This document shows positions 18,161 to 26,216 of a stretch of 64,000 nucleotides of DNA, piece after piece. The notes below the pieces were generated by a model that searched no databases, was not told the origin of the DNA, and worked only from the letters and a program-made list of their open reading frames with translations. The position numbers and the translations under genes are program-made. Source of the stretch: an uncultured Pelagibacteraceae bacterium (GTDB lineage: Bacteria; Pseudomonadota; Alphaproteobacteria; Pelagibacterales; Pelagibacteraceae); assembly GCA_902555945.1 (NCBI GenBank), contig CACDUS010000004.1, forward strand, positions 54,782 to 118,781. Reading direction: 5' to 3'. Position 1 is the stretch's first letter; every line of letters begins with the position of its first letter.

Positions 18161-18262
18161 GTAAATTTTATAATTTACAAGATTTACAAAATCTACATAA
18201 ATATATAAAAAGCTTGTAAATTAAGGAAAAAATTTGTAAAAATAAATTTACAAAATTTACAA
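18161..18262. promoter_or_regulatory. Divergent promoter region with six TTTACAA/TTGTAAA repeats
   Basis: Between the small aceA-side ORF and the regulator gene there are four TTTACAA (18174, 18183, 18247, 18256) and two inverted TTGTAAA (18214, 18234). The pairs at 18174/18183 and 18247/18256 each repeat at a 9-base step, about one helical turn. This is the kind of array expected for autoregulation and aceA control by the adjacent HTH regulator. The AT-rich background makes single copies weak evidence; the spacing and number are not. Confidence 0.6.
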
Positions 18263-18271
18263 ATAGAAAAT

Positions 18272-19702
18272 ATGAGTCAATTAGATTTAAAAATTGGTCC
18301 AAAAATAAAGGCTTTTAGAAGACAACTAGGACTTCAAGCAAACAAACTTGCAGAAGAATTAAACATTTCCCCAAGTTATTTAAATCTTATTGAGGGAGGC
18401 AAAAGGAAAATTGATGGAGATTTACTTTTAAAAATCTGTGAAAAATTAAATATTGAGCTTTCTCAATTAACATCAAAAACAGATGTAAATTTAGAAAATA
18501 CTTTATCTGAAATTTTAGATGATAGATTATTTGAGGATTTGGATATTTTAGGTCCTGAGGTCAAGGATTTAGTGAGCACTAACCCTAAGATTGGAAAGGC
18601 AATTGTTAGATTGGGTGATATTCTAAAGAAAAAAGATCATGAACTAATTAATAAAATTGAAAAACTATCTGGAAAAATAGTTGATAATAGAAAAAATTCT
18701 TTTCCTGGAGAAGTGATATCAGATTTTCTTCAAGATAATAAAAATTATTTTCCAAAATTAGAGGACTTTGCAAATAAAGTTTTTGAAAAAGTACAAAAAA
18801 ATAATCGTACAAGATATATAGCTTTATGTGATTATTTAAAATCAGAGTATGGAATAACTGTTAAAGACGTTATTCCTGAAGAAGACAAGCCTTTTTCAAA
18901 AATTTACCATAAAAATAAAAAAGAATTATTATTAAGTGATTATAGTTCATTAGAAACAAAGAAACTTCATGCAGCAGCCCAAATTGCTCAAATGGGTGCC
19001 AATAAAGAAATTGAAGAGTACTTATCTAATTTCTCTTTTCCTTCTGAGGAGTCAAAAAAATTAACAAAAGTTGCATTATTAAATTATTGTGGAGCCGCAA
19101 TTTTAATGCCTTATAAACTTTTTCATTCTGAGTGTAAAAAACTTAAATATGATTTAGAATTATTGCAGAATACTTTTGCAACTTCTTTTGAACAAGTAGC
19201 TCATAGGGTTACATGTTTACAAGATCCTAAATTACCAGGTATTCCATTTCATTTTTTAAGAGTAGATATGGCTGGTAATATTTCTAAAAGATTTTCTTTG
19301 TCAGGAATTGAAATTCCAAGATATGGAGGAGCTTGTCCTAGATGGAATGTTTATTCTGCCTTTACAAGACCTGGTGTTATTCAAAGTGCAGTCAGTAAAA
19401 TGACTAATGGTGAAAAATATGTTTGTATTGCAAGAACTGTTGAAAAAGGAATAGGAAGATTTGGAAGAACAAAAAGTATTTTATCAATTGGCCTTGGTTG
19501 TGACGCCAAATATGCAAAAGATTTTGTTTATACAGAAAATATTAACGTGAATGATAAATCTACAGAAATTCCCATAGGTGTGTCATGTAGAACATGTGAT
19601 AGATTGGACTGTTCTCAAAGAGCCTTTCCTCCATTACATAAAAAATTTGACGTTGATATAAATTTAAGAGGAGTTTCAGTCTACGTAGGTGATAAAAATT
19701 AA
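18272..19702 (+). CDS. ScfR/RamB-family transcriptional regulator (HTH_3, IrrE-like, DUF2083)
   Basis: A 476-residue regulator with an N-terminal XRE-type helix-turn-helix (about residues 8-62, LNISPSYLNLIEGGKRKI), a central IrrE/peptidase-like region and a C-terminal DUF2083-like domain ending with a Cys cluster (SCRTCDRLDCSQRAFP). This is the short-chain fatty acyl regulator family that includes RamB and MccR, which sense acyl-CoA status and control acetate or propionate genes. It is divergent from aceA across repeated operator-like sites. Confidence 0.9.
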   Translation: MSQLDLKIGPKIKAFRRQLGLQANKLAEELNISPSYLNLIEGGKRKIDGDLLLKICEKLNIELSQLTSKTDVNLENTLSEILDDRLFEDLDILGPEVKDLVSTNPKIGKAIVRLGDILKKKDHELINKIEKLSGKIVDNRKNSFPGEVISDFLQDNKNYFPKLEDFANKVFEKVQKNNRTRYIALCDYLKSEYGITVKDVIPEEDKPFSKIYHKNKKELLLSDYSSLETKKLHAAAQIAQMGANKEIEEYLSNFSFPSEESKKLTKVALLNYCGAAILMPYKLFHSECKKLKYDLELLQNTFATSFEQVAHRVTCLQDPKLPGIPFHFLRVDMAGNISKRFSLSGIEIPRYGGACPRWNVYSAFTRPGVIQSAVSKMTNGEKYVCIARTVEKGIGRFGRTKSILSIGLGCDAKYAKDFVYTENINVNDKSTEIPIGVSCRTCDRLDCSQRAFPPLHKKFDVDINLRGVSVYVGDKN

Positions 19703-19711
19703 ATAATTATA

Positions 19712-19876
19712 ATGTTAAAGTTTGTAATTCCAGCAATTATCGTTTTTTTGATTGTTCTTTTTTGGGAACAGATAAATGAAAAAATTTATAAAAGATTTAA
19801 AATAAAGATTAATTATATAATCCTCATTATTTCATTTATAGTTTTAGGAGTTATTTTTACTCTTTTGTATTTCTAA
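19712..19876 (+). CDS. 54-residue two-helix membrane protein
   Basis: Not in the ORF track. ATG at 19712 opens a 54-codon frame filling the gap between the regulator and the GNAT gene. Two hydrophobic helices (FVIPAIIVFLIVLFW and IILIISFIVLGVIFTLLYF) are joined by a basic loop (EKIYKRFKIKI). No family is recognised. The tight fit between neighbours supports coding. Confidence 0.55.
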   Translation: MLKFVIPAIIVFLIVLFWEQINEKIYKRFKIKINYIILIISFIVLGVIFTLLYF

Positions 19877-19880
19877 AATT

Positions 19881-20150
19881 ATGAATGATGAATATTTAAA
19901 AGATTGCATACTGGAGAAAACAGATGGAGTTTTTACTCTTAAGAACTTAAATACGACATTGGGTTTTGTAAGATTTAATGAAAATGGCGAAATTGAATAT
20001 ATTTTTGTTAATCCAATTTTTAGAAAAAAAGGTTTAGCTAAAAAATTAATTAAATTAGTTAAAGATAAAACTCAAAAAGAAATAGTTTTTCAAAAACCAA
20101 TAAGTCCGTTAGGTGAAAAACTCTTAAAATCATTAAGTGATGAAGCTTAG
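19881..20150 (+). CDS. Small GNAT-family N-acetyltransferase
   Basis: An 89-residue minimal GNAT domain. After strands holding GFVRFNENGEIEYIFVNP comes the acetyl-CoA motif FRKKGLAKKLIKLV. It is shorter than most GNAT enzymes and resembles the YjdJ-like small acetyltransferases. Its 3' end overlaps the next gene by about 11 bases. Substrate unknown. Confidence 0.7.
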   Translation: MNDEYLKDCILEKTDGVFTLKNLNTTLGFVRFNENGEIEYIFVNPIFRKKGLAKKLIKLVKDKTQKEIVFQKPISPLGEKLLKSLSDEA

Positions 20151-20700
20151 AAAGAAATTAAGACCTCGAATTAAAGCAAGAATAAGAAAAAATAAGCAAA
20201 TAATTAACAAAAATATAAACAATTTTTTTGATTGGATTAAAGGAGCTGAGTTAGTGGAGCTAAAGAAATGTAACACTGAAGAAGATCCTGTCCGACCTGA
20301 ACTAGATAATGTGTTTAGAAGAAGTTATGGCCGTAAAATTTATGGCGTAAAATATAAAGGAGATATTTATGCTGTAATGTGTTTTGCATATACGAATAAG
20401 ATCCCCAAAAATGTTGAGGAACTAGATAAATTTAGTCATGATGCTTTTTTACAAAGTGCTCAAAGAGATCAAAATGTTGGTCAAATTGCTATTGCATATA
20501 CTGTTTGGTCAAAAAAAAAGGGTGGAGGTAAATTAATTGTTAAAGAAGTCTTTAAGAAAATAAAAAAATCAAACCATTTAAATAGATTGGTAACCTTATC
20601 TCCTTTAACGGATATGGCTACCAAATTTCATAGTCACAATGGAGCAAAACTAATACGAGTTAATGAAACCACTCAAAATTTTGAATATAAAGTATTATAA
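20140..20700 (+). CDS. Uncharacterised protein with GNAT-like C-terminus
   Basis: From the ATG at 20140 (GTG at 20137 is the track's choice) this gives 186 residues. The N-terminus is strongly basic (KLRKKLRPRIKARIRKNK). The C-terminal half (QIAIAYTVWSKKKGGGKLIVKEVF, then NRLVTLSPLTDMATKFHSHNGA) looks like acetyl-CoA-binding motifs of a divergent GNAT fold. Similar proteins are, as I recall, found in marine phages, but I cannot confirm this. It overlaps the preceding small GNAT gene. Confidence 0.55.
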   Translation: MKLRKKLRPRIKARIRKNKQIINKNINNFFDWIKGAELVELKKCNTEEDPVRPELDNVFRRSYGRKIYGVKYKGDIYAVMCFAYTNKIPKNVEELDKFSHDAFLQSAQRDQNVGQIAIAYTVWSKKKGGGKLIVKEVFKKIKKSNHLNRLVTLSPLTDMATKFHSHNGAKLIRVNETTQNFEYKVL

Positions 20701-20709
20701 ACTCAAAAG

Positions 20710-21846
20710 ATGTTTAAAAAAAATTATTTAAAATTCTTTTCTATATTTCTTGTAATATTAATCTTAATACAATTTTCATATCATCAAAATTTATTAGATT
20801 TTTACAATCTAAATTTTAATTTTCATGACTTAAAATATTCTGGTTCTTATTTATTCCTAAATAACGAAAATATATATGAAATATATTTAGATGATCCCTC
20901 TAGTAAAAAAATACTTGGTTCTCAATATCCTAATTATTCAGTTACATCTATTTACTTCCATTTACCTTTGGGTTTTTTTTCATTTGATTTTGCAATATTA
21001 ATTTGGAGAATTTTTTCAATTTTTTTATTGGCTCATATCTATTTAATTATATCTGATCACAATCTAAAAATTCCAAATAAAGATTTTGCAATATTCGCTG
21101 CAATGATTTTTTTAATATTATCTAAACCTTTTCATACGTTAATTAATACAGGCAACTTTAGTATTGTATGTCTCTGGGCCTATATATTTTTTTTCATTGG
21201 AAAAAAAAATAATATCTTTATTTCATTATTTATTTCTTCAATTAAATATTCATTTGCGCCAATTTTATTTTTTTACTCATTATATAAAAAAAATTTCTTT
21301 CAAATTTTTTTAGTTATTTTAATCACAATTTTAGCTTTAGTTCATTTTTCTTATAGATTTGATTTTGATTTAATGAAATTAATAATAACCCCACTTCATG
21401 TTGGGTCAACTTCAACAGCAAGTGGTTTTTTAGACTTTCAAACACTATTGGGAAATCATCCTAAAAATATTTTTTTAAGATATTCTTTAATTATTATTAC
21501 TAGTTTAATCTCATTATATTTAGTTCTAAAGTACACTCAAAGAAACCAATTATTTGATTTATCAGTTGTCTCTATTTTGACTATTTTATTTTATAAGCAT
21601 CTTTATTATGATACTAGTTTTCTTCTTCCTGTTTTGATTTATTCATTTCAAGTTGAAATTAAAAAAAGATATATTTTAAATACAATTATATTTTATTATT
21701 GGTTTATATCTTATTTAAATTTTTTTGAATTTTTAAGATATTGGAAATCCTTTATGTTGTTTAACAATATTTTATTGATATCGTGTTTGGTAATATTGAT
21801 TCTAAACAATATTAAAAGCAATAACCGCAATGAAAAATATAATTAA
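20710..21846 (+). CDS. Polytopic membrane glycosyltransferase-like protein (GT87/DUF2029 type)
   Basis: A 378-residue integral membrane protein with about ten helices and an N-terminal periplasmic loop. The layout (residue list for a short loop, then YFHLPLGFFSFDFAILIWRIFSI) resembles GT87-type mannosyl/arabinosyl transferases that use lipid-linked sugars. No catalytic residue can be fixed. Two other proteins of this kind lie at 48603 and 50719. The 3' end overlaps the next gene by 17 bases. Confidence 0.5.
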   Translation: MFKKNYLKFFSIFLVILILIQFSYHQNLLDFYNLNFNFHDLKYSGSYLFLNNENIYEIYLDDPSSKKILGSQYPNYSVTSIYFHLPLGFFSFDFAILIWRIFSIFLLAHIYLIISDHNLKIPNKDFAIFAAMIFLILSKPFHTLINTGNFSIVCLWAYIFFFIGKKNNIFISLFISSIKYSFAPILFFYSLYKKNFFQIFLVILITILALVHFSYRFDFDLMKLIITPLHVGSTSTASGFLDFQTLLGNHPKNIFLRYSLIIITSLISLYLVLKYTQRNQLFDLSVVSILTILFYKHLYYDTSFLLPVLIYSFQVEIKKRYILNTIIFYYWFISYLNFFEFLRYWKSFMLFNNILLISCLVILILNNIKSNNRNEKYN

Positions 21847-22252
21847 ATATAAGGCTATGGTTCTATCATGTATGGATCCACGATTTCAGAAACCTGTTCA
21901 TGATTATTTAAAAAAGCAAAAACTTTCAGGAAAATACAGCTCATTTACAATAGCAGGTGCCGCAATTGGTGTTGCTCATCCAAAATTTAAAAAATGGCAC
22001 TCAGTATTTTTAGACAATTTATCAACATCAATTAAACTTCATAAAATTAAAAAATTAATAGTTATTAATCATATGGATTGTGCTGCGGCCAAGATGACAA
22101 AAAAAAAACCATTACAAAATATTGATGAAATTGATATTCATAAGAGTTGTTTTAGAAAACTAAATAAAATTATGAAAAAAAAATTTCCGTATTTAAAAAT
22201 GGAATTTAATATATTTTTTCTTAATAAAAAAATCAAAAAGGTAAAACTTTAA
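21830..22252 (+). CDS. Short beta-carbonic-anhydrase-like protein
   Basis: A 140-residue protein with two zinc-site motifs of the beta-class: CMDPRF near residue 14 and NHMDCAA near residue 80 (Cys-x-Asp-x-Arg and His-x-x-Cys). It is about two thirds of the normal length and has a Lys-rich C-terminus (NKKIKKVKL). It may be a minimal carbonic anhydrase or a related enzyme such as a carbon disulfide/COS hydrolase-like protein. Activity cannot be judged from sequence. Confidence 0.65.
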   Translation: MKNIIKYKAMVLSCMDPRFQKPVHDYLKKQKLSGKYSSFTIAGAAIGVAHPKFKKWHSVFLDNLSTSIKLHKIKKLIVINHMDCAAAKMTKKKPLQNIDEIDIHKSCFRKLNKIMKKKFPYLKMEFNIFFLNKKIKKVKL

Positions 22253-22256
22253 TATA

Positions 22257-23984
22257 ATGAAATTAATTAGTTTTATTTTGTTATCTATATTACTATTTTT
22301 TTCAACTGCGTATTCAAAAGATAGAAGCGAAATTGAAACTAAGAATAAAGTATTCCCAGAAGATTGGATTGAATTCGGTCAATTTAAAGAAATTAATAAA
22401 GCTCCCAAAGGTCTATTTGAAGATAAACACAAACAATTTACTCAAATGTCAAAGTACTCTCAAAAAAGAATAGGAACAATTTTTGTAACGCAAAAAAATT
22501 TAATGGACAAATACCCTGAAAATTTAATGAAGGGCATGGCATATTTTGAATTTTTTTATATGCAACAATTAAAAGAAAATAAAAAAGATATAGACAAATA
22601 CATAAAAAATTATCCTAATGTAAAAAATCATGTAAGAAAATCTGTTCAAAAAATTTACGGCCTTAACAAAGCTAGAAAATCAATGCGGGAGGCATTAGGT
22701 TTTAGTCTTGAGGATGATTTACAAGAAGTCTTGCTTACTTACGTTACTTTATCTAAGTTATTTGAAAAAGGAGAAAAAATTACCCTTAAACTAGATAGTG
22801 ATAAAAAAAAGGTTTATAAAAGTCACAAAAAACTTACTGAACATATTTCAAAAATAAAATCCTTAGTTGAAGAAAAAGATCAACAAAGAATTAGTGAAAA
22901 AAAATTTATTAAAGAATTTAAAAAACTTAGTAAAAAATCAAAATCAGAATTAAACAAATTAAACAATATTGAAAATTATAAAATTTTCAGTTCACTTCTA
23001 GATGAAATAGAAACTATTTCACTTGAAAATACAAAACTTTTACTTAGCTCCTATAAATTTTCTGATTATTTGCTTTCAGAAATTAAGACAAAAGAAGTTT
23101 CAAATATATATAAAGTAGATCTTAGTAATGCTGATTTTTCAGACTTTAAAGAAAAAGAGTTAATTGTTTTGGCTGAAGCATCAAAATCTTCTAAAAAAAA
23201 TAAAATAATTAAAAATAATGATATTCAAAAAGATATATTTTATTTGGAAAATAATAATTTTAAAATTAATGAATTTATAAATCAATTTAGTTCAAATTCA
23301 TTAGAGCTGTCGGGGTTAAATCTTAAACTTGATGATTTAGATAAAATGAATTTGTGGGCTCGAAATGATTGGGCTAACGCATGGCGAAATCCAATTCCCA
23401 CAAAAATTGAGGATAAATCAAGTGGTATAATGATTGATTTATCTGAAGAAGATATTGAATCTTTAAAGGCACAACTTGCTATGCAACATTTTAAAGAATT
23501 ATTTGATATTGAGTTTGCTAAAAATTTTGAAAATAATTTTCAGGAAGTTGTAGCTAATATAGATCAAAATTCTTTTAAGTTTTCTTATGGGCTTGATGAT
23601 TATGCTAAATATTTAGGAACAGTTTTTAATATGGATATCAGAAATTACGCAGATCTTACAGATCTAGCAAACGCAACTCATAATGCAAATTGGTCTGTAG
23701 AAGAATATGCATCAGCCTATCAAGTTAATGTAGATTTTATAAATGCTTTAGCATCAGGTGTTAGTTCTTTTGATGCTGCTCAAGTGGCGCAAAATCTTGG
23801 TGCCAGTTTACAAGATGTTGCTGACACTATTGCTGCAGCCTCAGCTGCTGGAGTGTCTGTAGATTTAGAATCTGCTGCTCAGGGATTAGGTTACGATAGT
23901 TTTGCATCTGCTGTTGAAGCATACAATCAACAGCATGGAACAAATTATACAACTGAGCAAGCAAAAGAAGCATTGGGACAATAA
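22257..23984 (+). CDS. Large exported protein of unknown function
   Basis: A 575-residue protein with a clear signal peptide (LISFILLSILLFFSTAYS). Residues about 30-320 are charged and helical, with coiled-coil-like stretches (KKVYKSHKKLTEHISKIKSL). A middle part is rich in Asn, Trp and acidic residues. The last 100 residues change composition to an Ala/Ser/Val-rich domain (AAQVAQNLGASLQDVADTIA). No family is recognised. It is followed by a TPR protein and RseP at very short spacing, which suggests an envelope role. Confidence 0.6.
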   Translation: MKLISFILLSILLFFSTAYSKDRSEIETKNKVFPEDWIEFGQFKEINKAPKGLFEDKHKQFTQMSKYSQKRIGTIFVTQKNLMDKYPENLMKGMAYFEFFYMQQLKENKKDIDKYIKNYPNVKNHVRKSVQKIYGLNKARKSMREALGFSLEDDLQEVLLTYVTLSKLFEKGEKITLKLDSDKKKVYKSHKKLTEHISKIKSLVEEKDQQRISEKKFIKEFKKLSKKSKSELNKLNNIENYKIFSSLLDEIETISLENTKLLLSSYKFSDYLLSEIKTKEVSNIYKVDLSNADFSDFKEKELIVLAEASKSSKKNKIIKNNDIQKDIFYLENNNFKINEFINQFSSNSLELSGLNLKLDDLDKMNLWARNDWANAWRNPIPTKIEDKSSGIMIDLSEEDIESLKAQLAMQHFKELFDIEFAKNFENNFQEVVANIDQNSFKFSYGLDDYAKYLGTVFNMDIRNYADLTDLANATHNANWSVEEYASAYQVNVDFINALASGVSSFDAAQVAQNLGASLQDVADTIAAASAAGVSVDLESAAQGLGYDSFASAVEAYNQQHGTNYTTEQAKEALGQ

Positions 23985-23991
23985 TTAAACA

Positions 23992-24534
23992 ATGAAGAAA
24001 AATATAATTTTTTTTTTAATCTTTTTCGCTACTACTTTAGTTGCTGATGAAAGAACAATTAAATTAGATCGTCTTTTTAATGATTTAAAAATTAACAACT
24101 CATCAATAAGTTATGAAGTAGAACAAAAAATATGGAAAATGTGGAGCACACATCCTCATGATAATAAATTAACAAATATGTTAGCTGATGGATCTGATTT
24201 AGTAAATAATCAAAAACTTAATCAAGCTATTGATATTTTTAGTAGGGTAATTGAATTAGATCCTAATTGGGCAGAGGCTTGGAATAAACGTGCAACTGTT
24301 TTCTATCTTATTGGTGAATACGAGAAATCACAAAATGATATAGATAAAGTTTTAGATTTAGAAAAACGACATTTTGGAGCACTGGCCGGACAAGGCTTAG
24401 TAAATATAAAGCTTAAAAATTATGAAAAAGCTATTAAAAGTTATGAAGAAGCTATGAAAATATATCCTAGTATGAATTCTGGAAAAATAATGATAAAACG
24501 TATAAAAGAAATAATTAAGGAACAGTCTACATAA
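23992..24534 (+). CDS. Exported tetratricopeptide-repeat protein
   Basis: A 180-residue protein with a signal peptide (to about residue 18) and three TPR-like helical pairs (about 65-165), including NWAEAWNKRATVFYLIGEYE. It probably serves as a protein-binding scaffold in the periplasm. It directly abuts rseP and follows the large exported unknown protein, so the three may work together in envelope maintenance. Confidence 0.75.
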   Translation: MKKNIIFFLIFFATTLVADERTIKLDRLFNDLKINNSSISYEVEQKIWKMWSTHPHDNKLTNMLADGSDLVNNQKLNQAIDIFSRVIELDPNWAEAWNKRATVFYLIGEYEKSQNDIDKVLDLEKRHFGALAGQGLVNIKLKNYEKAIKSYEEAMKIYPSMNSGKIMIKRIKEIIKEQST

Positions 24535-25647
24535 ATGTTAAGTTATTTAATACCATTCATTATTTTAATTCTTGTTGTTGTATTTATTCATGAATATGGA
24601 CATTATTATTTTGCTAAAAAATATGGTGTTGGTGTAACAGATTTTTCAATTGGTTTCGGTCAAGAAATTTTTGGTTGGAATGATAAATCTGGCACAAGAT
24701 GGAAAATATGCTGGATACCATTAGGTGGATATGTAAAATTTTTTGGCGATCGAAATGTTTTTTCTCAAGCTGATCAAGAAAAATTAATTGAAAAATATAA
24801 TGAAGAGGAAAGAGAAAAATTGTTTGTTCTTAAACCTTTATACCAAAGAGTTTTAATTGTTTTTGGTGGTCCATTAGCAAATTTTATTTTAGCATTGGTG
24901 ATTTTCTTTTCAATTTATACTTTTATTGGAAAGGATTTTACACCAGCGGTAATTAATGAAGTACAAAAAGATAGTCCTGCGATGGTTGGTGGATTAAAAC
25001 AAAATGATATCATTTTAGAAATTGATGGAAATAAAGTTAAAAGCATTATGGATGTTTCAAAATATATCACCATGTCAACTGATGAAGTTATAGATTTTAA
25101 AGTAAAACGATCTTATGACGAATTAATTTTAAATATAAAACCAAATTTAGTCCCTGGTGAAGATAATCTAGGAAATAAAATTAATAAAAGAATGGTTGGT
25201 ATTAAATTAGGAGCTTATAATAATGAAATAAATCATGTTAAACTTGGACCAGCTCAGGCAATTTATCATGCGGCCAATGAAGTATATTACGTAAGCATCT
25301 CCTCATTGAAATATATAGGTGGTATGATCCTTGGTAAGGCAGATACTTCCCAATTGGGTGGACCTATTAGAATTGCAAAAATATCTGGTCAAGTTGCTGA
25401 ATTTGGTGTTTTAGCCTTCATCAGCATGATGGCCTATATTTCTATAAGCCTTGGTTTAATTAATTTGTTTCCAATACCGATGCTTGATGGAGGACACTTG
25501 ATGTTTTATGCATTTGAAAAAATTTTAGGACGTCCTTTATCCCAAAAAACTCAGGAGGGTTTTTTTCGAATCGGTATGTTTTTATTGCTATCTTTGATGT
25601 TTTTCACAACGTTTAATGACCTTAAAGATCTTGGTTTATTTAGATAA
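24535..25647 (+). CDS. rseP: Site-2 protease RseP (M50 zinc metalloprotease)
   Basis: A 370-residue intramembrane protease that cleaves anti-sigma factors and signal-peptide remnants. The zinc motif HEYGH lies at residues 19-23 in the first helix. A single PDZ domain (about 125-200) and the second catalytic motif MLDGGHLM near residue 315 follow. It has one PDZ where the E. coli form has two, as is common in alphaproteobacteria. Its start codon touches the TPR gene stop. Confidence 0.93.
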   Translation: MLSYLIPFIILILVVVFIHEYGHYYFAKKYGVGVTDFSIGFGQEIFGWNDKSGTRWKICWIPLGGYVKFFGDRNVFSQADQEKLIEKYNEEEREKLFVLKPLYQRVLIVFGGPLANFILALVIFFSIYTFIGKDFTPAVINEVQKDSPAMVGGLKQNDIILEIDGNKVKSIMDVSKYITMSTDEVIDFKVKRSYDELILNIKPNLVPGEDNLGNKINKRMVGIKLGAYNNEINHVKLGPAQAIYHAANEVYYVSISSLKYIGGMILGKADTSQLGGPIRIAKISGQVAEFGVLAFISMMAYISISLGLINLFPIPMLDGGHLMFYAFEKILGRPLSQKTQEGFFRIGMFLLLSLMFFTTFNDLKDLGLFR

Positions 25648-25751
25648 TTTTTTATAAAAAAATTAAAAAAACTCAATAAAATCAACAATTATTTAACTTT
25701 CTACAACATATTGTGTATAACTTTTTTTTAGACACTAAAAAAAGTCTTGAT

Positions 25752-25770
25752 TTATCAACACTTTTGATAA
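25752..25770. repeat. Short inverted repeat upstream of the HU gene
   Basis: TTATCAA and TTGATAA form a perfect 7-bp inverted repeat with a 5-base spacer, about 34 bases before the HU start. The position suits an operator or part of the promoter. No regulator can be named. Confidence 0.35.
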
Positions 25771-25803
25771 GAATGTAAATAACCTAATAAAACCGGAGCT
25801 AAA

Positions 25804-26079
25804 ATGAATAAAAAACAACTAGTTGTCAAACTTTCAAGCGCTTTAAACTTAAGTAAAGCTGATGCTGAAAGAACTTTTGACACAATTACTAACACTATTT
25901 TAGATGCTTTGAAGGGTGATGATTCAGTAAAAATTGCTGGATTTGGTACTTATAAAGTAGCTAAAAGAAAAGCTAGAGTTGGAAGAAATCCTAGAACTGG
26001 TGAACAGATACAAATTGCTGCATCACAAAAGGTTAAATTTTTACCAGCTAAAGCTTTAAAAGAAGTATTCAATAGATAA
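25804..26079 (+). CDS. hup: HU-family histone-like DNA-binding protein
   Basis: A 91-residue HU protein. It has the usual dimerising helices and the DNA-clamp motif GRNPRTGEQI (about residues 61-70) that inserts into the minor groove. It packs and bends chromosomal DNA. It stands alone, with a strong terminator 10 bases after the stop. Confidence 0.95.
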   Translation: MNKKQLVVKLSSALNLSKADAERTFDTITNTILDALKGDDSVKIAGFGTYKVAKRKARVGRNPRTGEQIQIAASQKVKFLPAKALKEVFNR

Positions 26080-26088
26080 TCATTTCTT

Positions 26089-26125
26089 AACAGCCTTAAT
26101 GCATAAAACCATTAAGGCTGTTTCT
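26089..26125 (+). terminator. Intrinsic terminator after HU
   Basis: AACAGCCTTAATG and CATTAAGGCTGTT form a perfect 13-bp stem with an 8-base loop, followed by TC and a weak T-run. It ends the HU transcript. Confidence 0.85.
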
Positions 26126-26126
26126 A

Positions 26127-26143
26127 TATGCAAATTCTGCATA
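26127..26143. repeat. TATGCA-N5-TGCATA inverted repeat in the amt promoter region
   Basis: A perfect 6-bp inverted repeat lies between the HU terminator and amt. It could be an operator for nitrogen control, although no known consensus is matched. Confidence 0.3.
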
Positions 26144-26194
26144 CCCAATTTTCACAATAAGCGTTAGTTATTTGATTTTATAAAAATATAACCA

Positions 26195-26216
26195 CCCTGT
26201 TTAACAGGGAGGTCTT
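26195..26216 (+). promoter_or_regulatory. Hairpin overlapping the amt ribosome-binding site
   Basis: CCCTGTTTAACAGGGAGG lies just before the amt start. CCCTG pairs with CAGGG, and the second arm runs straight into GGGAGG, the only strong ribosome-binding site candidate (6 bases before ATG). The fold would hide part of it, which points to translational control by temperature, a protein or a small RNA. Confidence 0.45.

Noticed and set aside
18161-18262. TTTACAA repeats as a CRISPR-like or replication-origin array
   Set aside because: The copies are 7 bases, in both orientations and lie between divergent regulator and target genes, which fits operators better.
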